Origin: Exiguobacterium algae
GTDB taxonomy: Bacteria > Bacillota > Bacilli > Exiguobacteriales > Exiguobacteriaceae
Reading direction: 5' to 3'
Assembly: GCF_018617875.1 (NCBI RefSeq)
Contig: NZ_JACSKZ010000002.1
Coordinates: 615,614-679,613, forward strand
DNA length: 64,000 nucleotides
Position numbers and translations under genes: made by a program. Each line of letters begins with the position of its first letter. The first letter of the stretch is position 1. Positions 17,685-27,766 of this stretch are shown piece after piece. The notes beneath the pieces are model-generated. The model did not search any database and was not told the DNA's origin. It saw only the letters and a list, made by a program, of their open reading frames with translations.

Positions 17685-19792
17685 GATTGATTTCCTCCTT
17701 GCGTTTTTAATCGTAACGCGTTCAAGACGACCGAAACCGAACTGAACGCCATGGCTGCTCCGGCGATCCACGGGGCCAATAAACCGGCTGCCGCCACCGG
17801 GATGCCGAGGCTATTGTATGCGAGTGCCCAGAACAGGTTTTGACGAATGTTCTTCATCGTAAGCCGGCTCATCTCAATTGCTCGAGCCACGCCCTCAATA
17901 TCTTGCCCTACAATTGTAACATCTGCTGCTTCAAGTGCGACATCCGTCCCACTTCCGAACGCAATCCCGACATCGGCGACAGCGAGAGCTGGCGCATCGT
18001 TCATCCCATCCCCGACCATCGCGACCCGTCCATTCTTCTTCAATCGTTCGATATGATCTGCCTTCTCGACAGGAAGTACTTCAGCAATGACTTGCTCGTG
18101 GGGGATACCCAGGTCATCAGCGATGGCGTACGCGACTTCTTTCCGGTCCCCCGTCAACACATACACGTCCCGGGTTTCGTTCAAACGACGCACGACTTCT
18201 ACGCTCTTTTCTTTAAGCTGATCTTGTAAACCAAATGCAGCGGTAATGCCGGTCTCATCGGCTACATACACCGGAGTCATCGCATGCATCTCCCATTCCG
18301 GAAGACGATAACCGAGTTCTTCCATCATTCTCACGGATCCGATGATGAGTTCTTTTCCATCTACCACCGCTTTAATCCCGCGTCCTGCCATCTCTTCGAC
18401 CCGTTCGACAACCCCGCTGCCTTCTCCACGGCCAATCGCTGCCGCGAGCGGATGCGTCGATTGACGTTCAGCCATGACCGCTTGACGAAGTGCCGTCTCA
18501 TCACCGAATGTCGACACGACTTCCGGCGTGCCTTTCGTCAAGGTGCCCGTTTTGTCAAAAACGACAATTTCAGCACCGTTCAAGGACTCCAACTGTCCTC
18601 CGCCTTTAAAGAGGACGCCCTGCTCAGCAGCTCGTCCTGTTCCGACCATGATTGATGTCGGAGTGGCCAAACCAAGCGCACACGGGCAGGCGATGACCAG
18701 GACGGCAATCGATGCACGAATGGCCGTATCGAGATCGTTGAATCCGAGTGACCATACCGCAAACGTCAACGCACTAATGGCGACGACGACTGGTACGAAA
18801 ACGCCCGAAATCCGGTCGGCTTGCCGTTGAATCGGCGCTTTGTCAGTTTGTGCCTGTTCGACCACCCGGACGATTTGAGCGAGCATCGTCTCTTTCCCGA
18901 CTCGCTCTGCTTTCATGAGGACACGGTGTGATTGGTTGATCGTCCCTCCTACCAATTCAGCATCAACCGTTTTTTCGGAGGGAATCGACTCACCGGTCAA
19001 CATCGATTCATCGACGACCGTCTCCCCTTCAATAATCCGCCCGTCCACCGGTATTTTTTCGCCTGGTCGAACGACGAGGATGTCGCCGACATTTACGAGT
19101 TCAACGGCGACGGACCGTTCTTCCCCGTCGACAAGCAGGATTGCTTCTTTCGCTTGAAGCGATAAGAGTGATTTGAGGGCATCGGTTGTTTTTTCTTTCG
19201 CCCGAGCCTCTAACCATTTCCCGAGCAATACGAGCGTGATTAATATCGCACTCGTCTCGAAATAGAGGTGTGGGTTAGCTGGATGCACAAACATTTCAAA
19301 GATTGAATAAAAGTAGGCGGCCGATGTCCCGGTCGCAACGAGGACATCCATGTTTGCCGAACCACTCTTTAAGCTCTTATAAGCTCCCTGATAAAATTGT
19401 GCTCCGATCCAAAACTGAACAGGCGTCGCCAATGCGAACTGCCACCATGGATTCATCAGCCAATCGGCTTGAACTGACAATCCAGGGATGTGCAAGATCA
19501 TGACGAGCAGTAACGGAGCCGATAGGATGGCTGAGATGATGACTTTCCGTTCAAGCGGGCGTAAATCATGCTCAGTCTTGAATTCCACTTTCGGTTCGGC
19601 ACCATACCCGATTTTTTCGATTCGGGCAATTAGTTCTTCCTCGGTAATTCCGTCCTCCACACGAATTGTCGCGGTCTCAAGCGGCAAATTGACCGTAGCT
19701 TCTACCCCGTCCATTCGGTTCAACACTTTCTCAATCCGAGCAGAACAGGCCGCACACGTCATACCTTGAATGGACAACTCGACAGTTTTCAC
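17681..19792 (-). CDS. copA: Cu(I)-exporting P1B-type ATPase
   Basis: About 703 residues. One N-terminal HMA domain with GMTCAACS, then eight membrane helices, actuator TGES, the membrane copper motif CPC ([12 protein letters not shown]), phosphorylation site [12 protein letters not shown]-binding SerHisPro-type STHPLA, and hinge [12 protein letters not shown]. subtilis CopA has two HMA domains (about 800 residues); this one has a single domain. I prefer the GTG at 19792 ([11 protein letters not shown]): AAAGGGGGGA precedes it. The ATG at 19810, overlapping the csoR stop, is the alternative. Middle gene of csoR-copA-copZ. Confidence 0.95.
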   Translation of the reverse strand: MKTVELSIQGMTCAACSARIEKVLNRMDGVEATVNLPLETATIRVEDGITEEELIARIEKIGYGAEPKVEFKTEHDLRPLERKVIISAILSAPLLLVMILHIPGLSVQADWLMNPWWQFALATPVQFWIGAQFYQGAYKSLKSGSANMDVLVATGTSAAYFYSIFEMFVHPANPHLYFETSAILITLVLLGKWLEARAKEKTTDALKSLLSLQAKEAILLVDGEERSVAVELVNVGDILVVRPGEKIPVDGRIIEGETVVDESMLTGESIPSEKTVDAELVGGTINQSHRVLMKAERVGKETMLAQIVRVVEQAQTDKAPIQRQADRISGVFVPVVVAISALTFAVWSLGFNDLDTAIRASIAVLVIACPCALGLATPTSIMVGTGRAAEQGVLFKGGGQLESLNGAEIVVFDKTGTLTKGTPEVVSTFGDETALRQAVMAERQSTHPLAAAIGRGEGSGVVERVEEMAGRGIKAVVDGKELIIGSVRMMEELGYRLPEWEMHAMTPVYVADETGITAAFGLQDQLKEKSVEVVRRLNETRDVYVLTGDRKEVAYAIADDLGIPHEQVIAEVLPVEKADHIERLKKNGRVAMVGDGMNDAPALAVADVGIAFGSGTDVALEAADVTIVGQDIEGVARAIEMSRLTMKNIRQNLFWALAYNSLGIPVAAAGLLAPWIAGAAMAFSSVSVVLNALRLKTQGGNQS

Positions 19793-19806
19793 AGGAGTCC
19801 CCCCTT

Positions 19807-20109
19807 TCATTTTTTGATCCGGCTGACAATCGTCATGATTTCATCAATATATGGATCCATATGGTCTGTTTCACTGGATTGGACCAAACATTTCCGCATA
19901 TGCCGTTCTAATAATTGCATTTCCACTTGCTTGAGTGCAGCTTGAATGGCAGAGGTTTGAGTTAAGATGTCGACACAGTAACGGTCACTCTCGACCATTT
20001 TTTGAATTCCCCGCACTTGCCCTTCAATCCGTTTCAACCTTCTTCCCAACGCTTCCCGTTCCGCATCGTCTCGAGGAACGAGTGGCTGGTCATGCAAAAA
20101 TTCTTCCAT
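19807..20109 (-). CDS. csoR: Copper-sensing repressor CsoR
   Basis: 100-residue all-helical CsoR/RcnR-family repressor. The Cu(I)-binding triad is present: Cys in DRYCVDI (about 45), His in LERHMRKC (about 70) and Cys four residues later. The sequence [15 protein letters not shown] is the family signature. It senses Cu(I) and releases its own operon. GAGGTG ribosome binding site. First gene of the csoR-copA-copZ operon, with the operator inside its own promoter spacer. Confidence 0.95.
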   Translation of the reverse strand: MEEFLHDQPLVPRDDAEREALGRRLKRIEGQVRGIQKMVESDRYCVDILTQTSAIQAALKQVEMQLLERHMRKCLVQSSETDHMDPYIDEIMTIVSRIKK

Positions 20110-20126
20110 ATGATCACCTCAACCTC

Positions 20127-20155
20127 AATATACCCCTACCCCGTAACAGTGTCAA
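20127..20155 (-). promoter_or_regulatory. csoR promoter with embedded CsoR operator
   Basis: Consensus TTGACA (20150-20155), exactly 17 bases, TATATT (20127-20132) on the minus strand. The spacer holds TACGGGGTAGGGGTA (20131-20145), a G-tract sequence flanked by TA of the CsoR-operator kind. CsoR bound here would block polymerase. Confidence 0.75.
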
Positions 20156-20159
20156 ATAA

Positions 20160-20189
20160 AAAAGAGCGACAAAGTTGTGTCGCTCTTCT
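20160..20189 (-). terminator. Terminator after lcfB
   Basis: AGAGCGACA / TGTCGCTCT stem with a T run on the minus strand. Confidence 0.85.
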
Positions 20190-20202
20190 GTAGAATCATC
20201 AC

Positions 20203-21750
20203 TCAATTGTTTTGAAACGCTTCGCTCTTCAATACAGTCCGCAAGATTTTCCCCGTCGTGTTACGAGGAAGTTCATCAATCAACTCGATATGAGTCGGCT
20301 GTTTGTATTTCGCAAGTTTCGTTGCAGTGAACTCACGAATATCCGCAGGCGTCAATTCTTCCTTTCTCGTCACGACGAATGCCTTCACAGCTTCCCCTTG
20401 CTCTGCATCCGGCACGCCAATCACTGCCGCCTCGACGATATCGGGATGTTGATACAACACTTCCTCTACCTCACGTGGGTATACATTATACCCGCCGACA
20501 ATGACCATATCCTTTTTCCGGTCGACGATATAGAAGTACCCATCTTCGTCCCGACGCGCCAAGTCCCCTGTGTAGAGCCAGCCGTCACGAAGGGTCATCG
20601 ATGTCTCTTCAGGCAACTTATAGTATCCTTTCATCACGTTTGGTCCCCGGACGATCAACTCGCCGACTTCTCCGACGCCGACTTCTTCCCCAAGCTCATC
20701 GACGACTTTGTTTTCGACATTGACGATGGATGGCCCAATCGAACCAGCTTTTCGTTCGCCATGTAACGGGTTGAAGCAGGTGACGGGTGACGCTTCCGAA
20801 AGACCATACCCTTCAAGAATTTTGCAGCCAAATGTTTTTTCAAACGATTCGAGTAACTGGACCGGGAGACTCGCTCCTCCTGAAACGAATACCCGAACAT
20901 GCTTGAGTGCAGATGTATACGCCGGAACTTTCATCGCCGTCTGCAGTAAGAAGTTGTACATGGTCGGCACCCCTGCGAACATGGTGACACGATGCTTCGG
21001 TACGAGGTCGAATACGTCCTGTGGCGAGAATTTTGGTAAGATGACGATGGTCGCGCCTCGGAGAAGTGGGGCGTTGACGATTACCGTCAAACAGAAGACA
21101 TGGAACATCGGTAACGCGGCGAGTGCCTTGTCGTCCGGTGTGATGTCTAAATATTCTCCGATTGAATGGGCGTTTGAGAATAAATTACGATGGGTCAACA
21201 AAGCCCCTTTTGGTTTCCCCGTCGTTCCGCTCGTATACAAAATGACCGCGACTTCTTCTTCATCCACTTCCACAAACGTTCCCTCGGTCGAAGCGAATGC
21301 TTCCTGGAATGGAATAAAGTCGATCTCGCCTTCCCGCTTCAATGCAGGGACATCACCATACGGAACCGAGATGACCAGTTTCAGTTGTGGTAGCTTCGAA
21401 AGCGCCGCTTCCGCCTGTGCCACGAGCGGAGATAGACCCACAATTCCTTTCACATCCCCATCGAGTAAAATATAGGCCATCTCATCAGGTGTATATGTAG
21501 GATTGATCGGTACGACGACCGCTCCTCTTGTAAGAACTGCGAAATACGAGATGAGAAACGCCGGGCTGTTCCCAAGAACGAGTGCGACATGATCGCCTTG
21601 TCCAATACCTTTTTGCTCAAGCGTCGACGCCATCGCCTTGACTTGTCCAAAAAACTGTTCGTAACTTACCGTGTCTTCCCCAAACACGTACGCTGCTTTT
21701 CGTGGGTGCGTAGCGACGACTTCCTGCAACGACTTGACTAAGTTTGCCAT
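20203..21750 (-). CDS. lcfB: Long-chain fatty acid-CoA ligase
   Basis: 515-residue AMP-forming ligase that converts fatty acids to acyl-CoA for beta-oxidation. The P-loop-like motif is ILYTSGTTGKPKGALLTH near residue 170, the adenylate motif is GYGLSEASPV near 310, the A8 hinge is WLYTGDLARRDEDGYFYIVD near 395, and the catalytic Lys is in NTTGKILR near the end. The protein tracks B. subtilis LcfB (513) along its length, and its neighbourhood (lplJ, heme genes) matches too. Monocistronic with a terminator. A short inverted repeat lies just upstream, possibly for a FadR-type repressor. Confidence 0.92.
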   Translation of the reverse strand: MANLVKSLQEVVATHPRKAAYVFGEDTVSYEQFFGQVKAMASTLEQKGIGQGDHVALVLGNSPAFLISYFAVLTRGAVVVPINPTYTPDEMAYILLDGDVKGIVGLSPLVAQAEAALSKLPQLKLVISVPYGDVPALKREGEIDFIPFQEAFASTEGTFVEVDEEEVAVILYTSGTTGKPKGALLTHRNLFSNAHSIGEYLDITPDDKALAALPMFHVFCLTVIVNAPLLRGATIVILPKFSPQDVFDLVPKHRVTMFAGVPTMYNFLLQTAMKVPAYTSALKHVRVFVSGGASLPVQLLESFEKTFGCKILEGYGLSEASPVTCFNPLHGERKAGSIGPSIVNVENKVVDELGEEVGVGEVGELIVRGPNVMKGYYKLPEETSMTLRDGWLYTGDLARRDEDGYFYIVDRKKDMVIVGGYNVYPREVEEVLYQHPDIVEAAVIGVPDAEQGEAVKAFVVTRKEELTPADIREFTATKLAKYKQPTHIELIDELPRNTTGKILRTVLKSEAFQNN

Positions 21751-21767
21751 GGTAATCCCCCTTTAAA

Positions 21768-21781
21768 TGAATGATGATTCA
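21768..21781. promoter_or_regulatory. Candidate FadR-type operator before lcfB
   Basis: TGAATGATGATTCA is an inverted repeat (TGAAT/ATTCA) 18-31 bases upstream of the start. B. subtilis FadR sites carry the same half-site TGAAT but are longer and more symmetric, so this is tentative. Confidence 0.35.
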
Positions 21782-21794
21782 CTTTTAAGCCATA

Positions 21795-21825
21795 AAAAAG
21801 AGCACGACGTCCGCGCTCTTTTCAA
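21795..21825 (-). terminator. Terminator after the EIIA-like gene
   Basis: AAAAGAGC / GCTCTTTT stem separated by about 10 bases, T run on the minus strand. Confidence 0.75.
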
Positions 21826-21850
21826 TTACTTCTATTGTACATGAAAACAC

Positions 21851-22324
21851 TCAATAAGAAAACGCTTCCAAAAAGTTCGCCTGCAGATGAAATAATCCGG
21901 CCCGGCTTTGGATATGACTGAGTGCTTGCAGCGCTTCATCATCCATCAATAAGTCATCAATCAATTTATGATACGCCTGTTTCTTGGAATCCGTCGTCGC
22001 TGTCACGATTAATACGAGGCGCGCGCGAATGACCTCACCTGCAATCGTCTTCACTTCACAAGGATGGTTTAAATGGAGTAAGGAGATGCCGTTTTGTTTA
22101 CATATTTGAGTCGGGACGTCAATGACCGATACCGGGATTGCCACATCGCTCACCCCGGAAGGCAAGATGGTTTCCTGTTCTAAGACGATACGTGTAAACG
22201 CTGGATCGACAATGCCCTTTCTCTCCAGTTCAAGTCCCACGGCCTGAACGGCACGCTTGAACGTCGGTTGTTCCGTGACCCACATCCGGCTTGAGTCCAT
22301 CCACTCCGTAAGCAATCGATACAT
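21851..22324 (-). CDS. PTS EIIA type-2-like protein lacking the phosphorylated His
   Basis: 157 residues spanning one EIIA fructose/mannitol/galactitol-type fold: a helix with AVGLELERKGIVDP, an LEQE segment, then LPSGVSDVAIP, a beta strand with GISLLHLNHP, and a C-terminal LIDDLLMDDEALQ helix. In genuine EIIA proteins the IP is followed by His, which takes phosphate from HPr; here it is Val (AIPVSV). So it probably cannot act in phosphotransfer and may be a regulator. No EIIB or EIIC gene is next to it. Ribosome binding site GGAGG. A cre-like site lies upstream. Confidence 0.7.
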   Translation of the reverse strand: MYRLLTEWMDSSRMWVTEQPTFKRAVQAVGLELERKGIVDPAFTRIVLEQETILPSGVSDVAIPVSVIDVPTQICKQNGISLLHLNHPCEVKTIAGEVIRARLVLIVTATTDSKKQAYHKLIDDLLMDDEALQALSHIQSRAGLFHLQANFLEAFSY

Positions 22325-22357
22325 CCTAATTCCTCCTAATATTCTTTTCCTAACAAC

Positions 22358-22371
22358 GAAAGCGCTTGCAC
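22358..22371 (-). promoter_or_regulatory. cre-like site before the EIIA-like gene
   Basis: TGCAAGCGCTTTCG on the minus strand matches the CcpA cre consensus except the last base. It lies just below a TTGTCT-16-CATAAT promoter-like pair, a repression position. Confidence 0.55.
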
Positions 22372-22504
22372 AATTATGATACGCCTTCTACAATAGACAA
22401 GCAATCATATCCCCTATCGTTCACGAAACCGCCAAAAATGCGGATCCTTATCATTTTCCGTATCGACATCATCTGTCCAACATCTCATGAATGGGAGGTA
22501 GCAT

Positions 22505-23365
22505 ATGTTAGAAAAAATCATTGATTCTTTTAATCTCGATGTCGCGTCTGTCGAGGATGTAAAAGATTCTTTCAGTTCAACTGTGACAAAATGTCATTTA
22601 GCGGATGGCAACATCGTATATATCAAAATCCCGTTCTCTTCATTAAAGCTTCACCGGGAGTTAGAAGCATACGAAGTGTTGTCAGAACACGTTTCTACAC
22701 CTCGACTGATTGACTACTGGAGCGGGGACGATCAGTGTGTCGGCGCATTGTTGTTGTCAGCGCTCAACGGTTCGCCTTTATCCACCGAGTCCACTCCGGA
22801 TACGGCATATCAAGTCGGAATGCTTCATGCGCAGATGCATGCTATTCATCCCGAAGTAGGCCGCCCCCTGACAAGCATCGTAAATGAGTTCCCGAATTGG
22901 GCCCAATTCATTGAACATCAATTTTTAAGCTTTGCCGAGGACGTGAAACAAGTGCTCGATCCTCAACTGTACCGTCGGGCGCTCAACCAATTTGAAAAGA
23001 TGAGACAAGGTCTCCCGGTACCAGACGGGCCGAGCTTCATACATATGGATTTTCGCCCGGCGAATATCATCGTTGACGGGCAACATGTTTCCGGGGTAAT
23101 CGACTTCGAAAGTGTCCGCTTCGGCTCGACAGAAATCGACTTCACAAAACTGTACCGGGACTATTTACGTCACGACGAAGCGTTGTATCTCGCATATCGA
23201 GAAGGTTACAACACAATCCGTCCGCTCATTGACCTGGACCGTGTCTTACCGTTTTATCGGTTCACAGATGCTTTCAACAGTATCGGGTGGTGTCAGCGTC
23301 GCGGCATCGAAGAAAACTTACAGTTCTTTGAAGCAAATGTAGACCGGTTAAAAGACTGGCTGTAA
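22505..23365 (+). CDS. Aminoglycoside phosphotransferase/choline kinase-fold kinase
   Basis: 286 residues of the APH/ChoK kinase fold. The catalytic loop is HMDFRPANI near residue 180 (Asp base, Asn for metal), and the metal-binding Asp is in VIDFES near 200. The N-lobe Lys is probably in the NIVYIKIPF strand. Such proteins phosphorylate small alcohols or sugars (choline, homoserine, fructosamine, methylthioribose, aminoglycosides); sequence alone does not decide which. Strong ribosome binding site GGGAGGT. Monocistronic, convergent with lplJ. Confidence 0.8.
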   Translation: MLEKIIDSFNLDVASVEDVKDSFSSTVTKCHLADGNIVYIKIPFSSLKLHRELEAYEVLSEHVSTPRLIDYWSGDDQCVGALLLSALNGSPLSTESTPDTAYQVGMLHAQMHAIHPEVGRPLTSIVNEFPNWAQFIEHQFLSFAEDVKQVLDPQLYRRALNQFEKMRQGLPVPDGPSFIHMDFRPANIIVDGQHVSGVIDFESVRFGSTEIDFTKLYRDYLRHDEALYLAYREGYNTIRPLIDLDRVLPFYRFTDAFNSIGWCQRRGIEENLQFFEANVDRLKDWL

Positions 23366-23380
23366 ATGATTCACCCATAC

Positions 23381-23417
23381 AAAAAACGCTTAGGTTTTTA
23401 TGCAACCTAAGCGCTTG
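23381..23417. terminator. Bidirectional terminator
   Basis: ACGCTTAGGTT / AACCTAAGCGC long stem between convergent genes, six T on the minus side. Confidence 0.85.
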
Positions 23418-23423
23418 TTCGTT

Positions 23424-24413
23424 TTAGCTGATGAGGTCGACCAATTCCTCGAGCTCTACATTTCCAAAGTAATGCTTCAAATCAAGTTGTGTCAATTGCT
23501 CACGAATCGCACCACGTTCAAAACGTGTCCCGACGAGCGCTTGCTCCACTTCCTGAATGTCGCCGACACCGAAAAAGTCCCCGTAAATCTTCGCTTCTGT
23601 GATCGTCCCTTTGTTCACGTTCAAGCGGACATCGATTGTACCGATCGGGAAGCGACGCTTCGATTCAACATCAAACTTCGGTGACTTCCCGAAGTTCCAG
23701 TCCCAGTTCGCATAGCGTGCCTTCGAGATATCCTGGACGATCTCCCAGTCTTCGTCGCGAAGCACATAGCGTTCCGGCTCTTGCCCATCATAAATCGAGT
23801 GAAGCAACGCCTCGACAAAGTGTTCCATTTCCATTTCCCGCTCTAAAAATTCGGTAATGTTAGCCACACGGCTCCGGACCGATTTGATTCCTTTAGAACG
23901 CATTTTTTCTTCTGAAACATTCAATGAATTGACGACTTCTTCAATGTTCGAATTGAACATGAGCGTTCCGTGGCTGAACATACGGCCACGCGTCGTAAAT
24001 TGGGCGTTCCCGCTGATTTTCCGTTGTCCGACCTGAATGTCGTTTCGTCCCGTCAATTCAGCTTCCACTCCAAGCTGCTTGAGCGCGTCGACGATCGGTT
24101 GCGTGAATTTCTGGTAATTGTTGAATGAGTTTCCGTCATCTTTCGTGATGAAACTGAAGTTCAAGTTCCCTTCATCGTGGTAAACGGCACCCCCACCAGA
24201 AAGGCGTCTGACAACATCGATTCCATTTTGTTCGATGTACTTCAAGTTGACTTCTTCTGATGTGTTCTGGTTCTTCCCGATAATGATTGACGGACCATTA
24301 ATATAGAACAAGAAGTAATCCTCATGGTCTACATTCAAATGTTTTAAAATATATTCCTCGACCGCCAAGTTCAGTTTCGGGTCCCGGATGTCCGGATTAA
24401 AAATAAATTTCAC
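23424..24413 (-). CDS. lplJ: Lipoate-protein ligase
   Basis: 329-residue ligase that activates free lipoate with ATP and attaches it to E2 and GcvH lipoyl domains. The family motif RRLSGGGAVYHDEGNLNFSF is at about residues 69-88, with the catalytic Lys in QRKISGNAQ near 132. The C-terminal accessory domain is present, so it should be a self-sufficient LplA/LplJ type. Translation starts at GTG 4413-style (24413) with AGGAGG 9 bases upstream. Monocistronic; same neighbourhood as B. subtilis lplJ. Confidence 0.93.
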   Translation of the reverse strand: MKFIFNPDIRDPKLNLAVEEYILKHLNVDHEDYFLFYINGPSIIIGKNQNTSEEVNLKYIEQNGIDVVRRLSGGGAVYHDEGNLNFSFITKDDGNSFNNYQKFTQPIVDALKQLGVEAELTGRNDIQVGQRKISGNAQFTTRGRMFSHGTLMFNSNIEEVVNSLNVSEEKMRSKGIKSVRSRVANITEFLEREMEMEHFVEALLHSIYDGQEPERYVLRDEDWEIVQDISKARYANWDWNFGKSPKFDVESKRRFPIGTIDVRLNVNKGTITEAKIYGDFFGVGDIQEVEQALVGTRFERGAIREQLTQLDLKHYFGNVELEELVDLIS

Positions 24414-24484
24414 TGTGTGTTTCCTCCTAATCGGATGTTCGTTGCTTCTATTATACGAAACACTTTATCAGCAGGACAAATGGT

Positions 24485-25372
24485 TTACTTCCACTCACCT
24501 GTCATAATGCGTTTCAATGCCTTCGCGACGCCATACTCGTCATGTTTTTCCGTGACGTGATGACTCACCGCGATGAGCTCTTCGTGGCTGTTCCCCATCG
24601 CGATCGCTTTTCCGGCAACTTTGAACATCGGAAGGTCGTTCAAATTATCGCCGATGACGACCACCTCGGATAAGTCGACCCCGTAGTACTCGGCCAGCTT
24701 CGCCACACCGTGCCCTTTATCCGCACCGTGCGCCATGATTTCGATGTTGTCATTGCCTGATGAAGTAACATATACGTCACGGACTTGGGTTTCGATCTCG
24801 TTCCAAAGCGCGGACATCTTCTCAAAATGACTGGAGAATGCGATGAATTTGTACACCCGTCCTGCTTCTTCCCGAATGAACGCTTCAATATCTTCGACGA
24901 GCTTCACGTCCTCGTTGACGTAGTAGCGATTTTTGAAAAACTCATACATCTCGAGCGAACGGTCGTCACCATTCGCTTTCAAGTTCGCCATGGATGCCTC
25001 AATCAAGTCCCCGCGACTCGCAACGAGCGCTCCTTCTGTGTACATTTCGTAAAACACATCGGCGTATTTATGGTCCTGGTGAAGCACTTCAATGACTTTT
25101 AGCGCATCTTCTGTCGAGAGATTCACTTCCTGAAGCGCTTCTCCCGACTCATTCACTACGCGGCCGCCATTGGATGAGACGATGGGACACGTGATGCCTA
25201 CCTGGTCAAGTATTTGTTTTGCGTTGACATAGTCCCGTCCTGTCGCAATAGCGAAATGAATCCCGGCTTGTTCCGCCTCGCGCACGACCTCTGCTGTCTC
25301 TTTCGCGATCGTCGTATGGTTATGCAAGATCGTTCCATCCATATCCGATACAAATAGTTTATACGTTGCCAT
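24485..25372 (-). CDS. Cof-type HAD-IIB phosphatase
   Basis: 295-residue HAD hydrolase. Motif I is DMDGTIL at residues 10-16, motif II Thr/Ser in IATGRDY, motif III Lys in ADKGHGVAKL, motif IV GDNLNDLPMF. The C2B cap lies between motifs II and III. Family members dephosphorylate sugar phosphates, FMN or PLP with low selectivity. Ribosome binding site GGAGTG. Between lplJ and hemY on the same strand, but a terminator separates it from hemY. Confidence 0.88.
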   Translation of the reverse strand: MATYKLFVSDMDGTILHNHTTIAKETAEVVREAEQAGIHFAIATGRDYVNAKQILDQVGITCPIVSSNGGRVVNESGEALQEVNLSTEDALKVIEVLHQDHKYADVFYEMYTEGALVASRGDLIEASMANLKANGDDRSLEMYEFFKNRYYVNEDVKLVEDIEAFIREEAGRVYKFIAFSSHFEKMSALWNEIETQVRDVYVTSSGNDNIEIMAHGADKGHGVAKLAEYYGVDLSEVVVIGDNLNDLPMFKVAGKAIAMGNSHEELIAVSHHVTEKHDEYGVAKALKRIMTGEWK

Positions 25373-25411
25373 CTTCCATCACTCCTTTTCTCTTTCGCCT
25401 CCTACTATATC

Positions 25412-25447
25412 AAAAAGGGAGGTAATCGGAACAATCCGACACCTCCC
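25412..25447 (-). terminator. Terminator after hemY
   Basis: GGGAGGT / ACCTCCC outer stem with an extended inner stem (TCGGATTG/CAATCCGA-like) and five T on the minus strand. Confidence 0.8.
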
Positions 25448-25458
25448 TTCACGAAAAC

Positions 25459-26844
25459 TCAAAGATTTTTACTCACTTGTTTCACTTGTTCACGGACACT
25501 CTTGATGCAATCCGGAATTCCGATCCCATCATAGGCGATGCCCGCCAAGGTCACGCCGGGATAGACGCGACGCATCTCTTCGCGGAGTGCCTTGACACGA
25601 TCTGCGTGGAATACCCCATACGGCGGTAATCCATCGTGCAACCGGCTCACAATCGTCTGTACCGGTTCACGTTTAATGTTCATCAATCCACGGAGATCTC
25701 GAAGTGCCGTCTCGACGATTTCGTCGTCTGGAGCATCGACAATCGCATCTGCCCCCGGACGACCTAGAAAGACACGCAGCACATGATATCCTTCAGGAAC
25801 GGCGTGTGGCCATTTTTGGTCGATGAACGTACAAGCTGTGATGGTGACATCCGCCTCTTGACTCGCCACAAATCCAGTCCCGACAAACGGAAGTTCGAGA
25901 TCGTCCTGTTTGAAAATGAGGGAACACGTGGCCGTGGCGTGCGGCTTCATGTCAGCCAAGAAATCACTGTCGACCTCCGGCAAGAATTGACGAATCAAAC
26001 GCGGTGGCACGGTCAAGAGTAAGTGGTCCGACTCGATTGATCCGCCACTCGTTTGCAGTCGATACCCGCCTTCCACTTGTTCAATTTGTTCGACGGTGCA
26101 GTTCAACACAATTTCAGTCCGTTCCAACCGTTCCGTGAGACGATCGGTCAAAGACTTCAATCCTCTTTTCAATGAAGCAAATTGACCAACTTTTTTCGTG
26201 CCGACTTCCGCGACGCGTTGCTCCGGACGGAGATGACGCATGCCTTCATACAAGTTGCCATATTTCTTCTCCCCTTCAATAAATTGAGGGAAAGTCGACA
26301 AGGCACTCATCTCATCGATATCTCCAGCATAAATTCCAGAAAGCAATGGCTCGATCAAACGATCCACGATTGGATCACCGACCCGCTCTCGCAAATATAA
26401 ACCAAGCGAGACGTCCGTATCCGGTGTCGCCACGTCCGGCGGTGAGAGCAGCATCGTCCGGAGTGCCGCGTGCTCTTCCTCGGATAATAGTGTGGTTTCT
26501 TGAAAAGCATCGATATCGAGCGGGATGCCCATCACGGTCTGCTTCGGAATCGGATGCAAACCGTCATGATGGAGCACATAGGCCTGACCGACCCCATTGC
26601 GGACCAACTCGTCACCGAGCCCGACCTCCTGAATGAGCTCGGTCATCGCTGTTTTACGGAATACGTAAGAATCCGGTCCTCGTTCGACCGCGAAGTCACC
26701 CGTTTCAAACGTATCAATCTTTCCGCCTAACCGATCCGTCCCTTCGAGGAGCGTGATCGTGACGTCTTCCGGCAAGTAACGCTCTGCATAAAAAGCGGCG
26801 GTGAGACCTGTGATCCCACCACCGACAATCGTGAATTTACGCAT
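25459..26844 (-). CDS. hemY: Protoporphyrinogen/coproporphyrinogen oxidase
   Basis: About 461 residues, FAD-dependent. Dinucleotide fold [17 protein letters not shown] at the N-terminus and [19 protein letters not shown] motif at the C-terminus. In Bacillota this enzyme (also named CgoX) oxidises coproporphyrinogen III in the coproporphyrin route. The ATG at 26844 ([10 protein letters not shown]) is preferred over the TTG three codons earlier, because the FAD fold then starts where the family does. It overlaps the hemH stop by 8 bases, so it is last gene of hemE-hemH-hemY. Membrane-associated. Confidence 0.93.
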   Translation of the reverse strand: MRKFTIVGGGITGLTAAFYAERYLPEDVTITLLEGTDRLGGKIDTFETGDFAVERGPDSYVFRKTAMTELIQEVGLGDELVRNGVGQAYVLHHDGLHPIPKQTVMGIPLDIDAFQETTLLSEEEHAALRTMLLSPPDVATPDTDVSLGLYLRERVGDPIVDRLIEPLLSGIYAGDIDEMSALSTFPQFIEGEKKYGNLYEGMRHLRPEQRVAEVGTKKVGQFASLKRGLKSLTDRLTERLERTEIVLNCTVEQIEQVEGGYRLQTSGGSIESDHLLLTVPPRLIRQFLPEVDSDFLADMKPHATATCSLIFKQDDLELPFVGTGFVASQEADVTITACTFIDQKWPHAVPEGYHVLRVFLGRPGADAIVDAPDDEIVETALRDLRGLMNIKREPVQTIVSRLHDGLPPYGVFHADRVKALREEMRRVYPGVTLAGIAYDGIGIPDCIKSVREQVKQVSKNL

Positions 26845-27766
26845 GATGCACAATCACGCTTTCCATTCGATCCGCGATGGCTTCAATGAAGCTCCGCTCT
26901 GCGTTTGGCATAGCTGGACGTGCGTAATGTACACCGAGACGATCGCAGACGACTTTACATTCCACATCGTTATCGAACAGTACTTCGAGATGGTCCGCGA
27001 CGAAGCCGACCGGCGTGTATACGAACGCTTCATAGCCATGTTTTTCATACAACTCAGCTGTCAAATCTTGAACGTCCGGCCCAATCCACGGGTCCGGCGT
27101 ATTTCCTTCTGATTGCCAGCCGACTTCATAGTTCGGAACGCCTGCCGCTTGGGCGATTTTGTCCGCTGTTTCTTTCAACTGGTCCGGGTACGGGTCGCCA
27201 CCAGCCAAAATTTTCTCAGGAAGGCTATGGGCTGACACGATCAGGCAAGCTTTTTCAGCAGGTACCGGCAAGTTTGCGAACGTTTCTTTGATCGCTTCCG
27301 CCCACCATGCGATAAATTTCGGCTCATCGTACCATGAGTCGACCGAACGGATCTCAATCCCATATTTCGCGGCTTCTTCATGCGCGCGTCCGTTATACGA
27401 TTTCACACTAAACGTCGAGTAATGTGGCGCCAACACGACAGAAACCGCTTCTTTGATGCCATCCTCCGCCATTTGCGCGACTGCGTCCTCGACGAACGGC
27501 TCAATATGTTTCAAACCGATATACAATTTGAATTCGATTTCACCGGAATGACGTTCATTCAAGATATCCCGAAGGGTTTCGGCTTGATCGATTGTGATTT
27601 TTGCTAAAGGTGACACACCACCGATCGCCTCGTAGCGTTCAGTCAAGTCTTGAAGCGCTTCCGGGGACGGCTTACGTCCGTAACGGATATGCGTGTAGTA
27701 ACGCTCGATGTCTTCCGGCTTGTACGGTGTCCCGTATGCCATGACGAGTAGTCCGACTGTTTTCAT
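26837..27766 (-). CDS. hemH: Ferrochelatase (coproporphyrin III type)
   Basis: 309 residues, as B. subtilis HemH (310). Catalytic His in [11 protein letters not shown] near residue 183 and Glu in [11 protein letters not shown] near 263. It inserts Fe2+ into coproporphyrin III in this lineage (CpfC). Monomeric, soluble. Start overlaps hemE stop by four bases; its own stop is overlapped by hemY, so the three products are translationally coupled. Confidence 0.95.
   Translation of the reverse strand: MKTVGLLVMAYGTPYKPEDIERYYTHIRYGRKPSPEALQDLTERYEAIGGVSPLAKITIDQAETLRDILNERHSGEIEFKLYIGLKHIEPFVEDAVAQMAEDGIKEAVSVVLAPHYSTFSVKSYNGRAHEEAAKYGIEIRSVDSWYDEPKFIAWWAEAIKETFANLPVPAEKACLIVSAHSLPEKILAGGDPYPDQLKETADKIAQAAGVPNYEVGWQSEGNTPDPWIGPDVQDLTAELYEKHGYEAFVYTPVGFVADHLEVLFDNDVECKVVCDRLGVHYARPAMPNAERSFIEAIADRMESVIVHHA

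Noticed and set aside
17685..17771. N-terminal extension of copZ
   Set aside because: Lies inside copA in another frame; CopZ proteins start at [15 protein letters not shown] sequence and the ribosome binding site is directly before 17684.
20708..21475. Plus-strand frame of 255 codons inside lcfB
   Set aside because: Antisense shadow of a complete acyl-CoA ligase with all motifs; no ribosome binding site.
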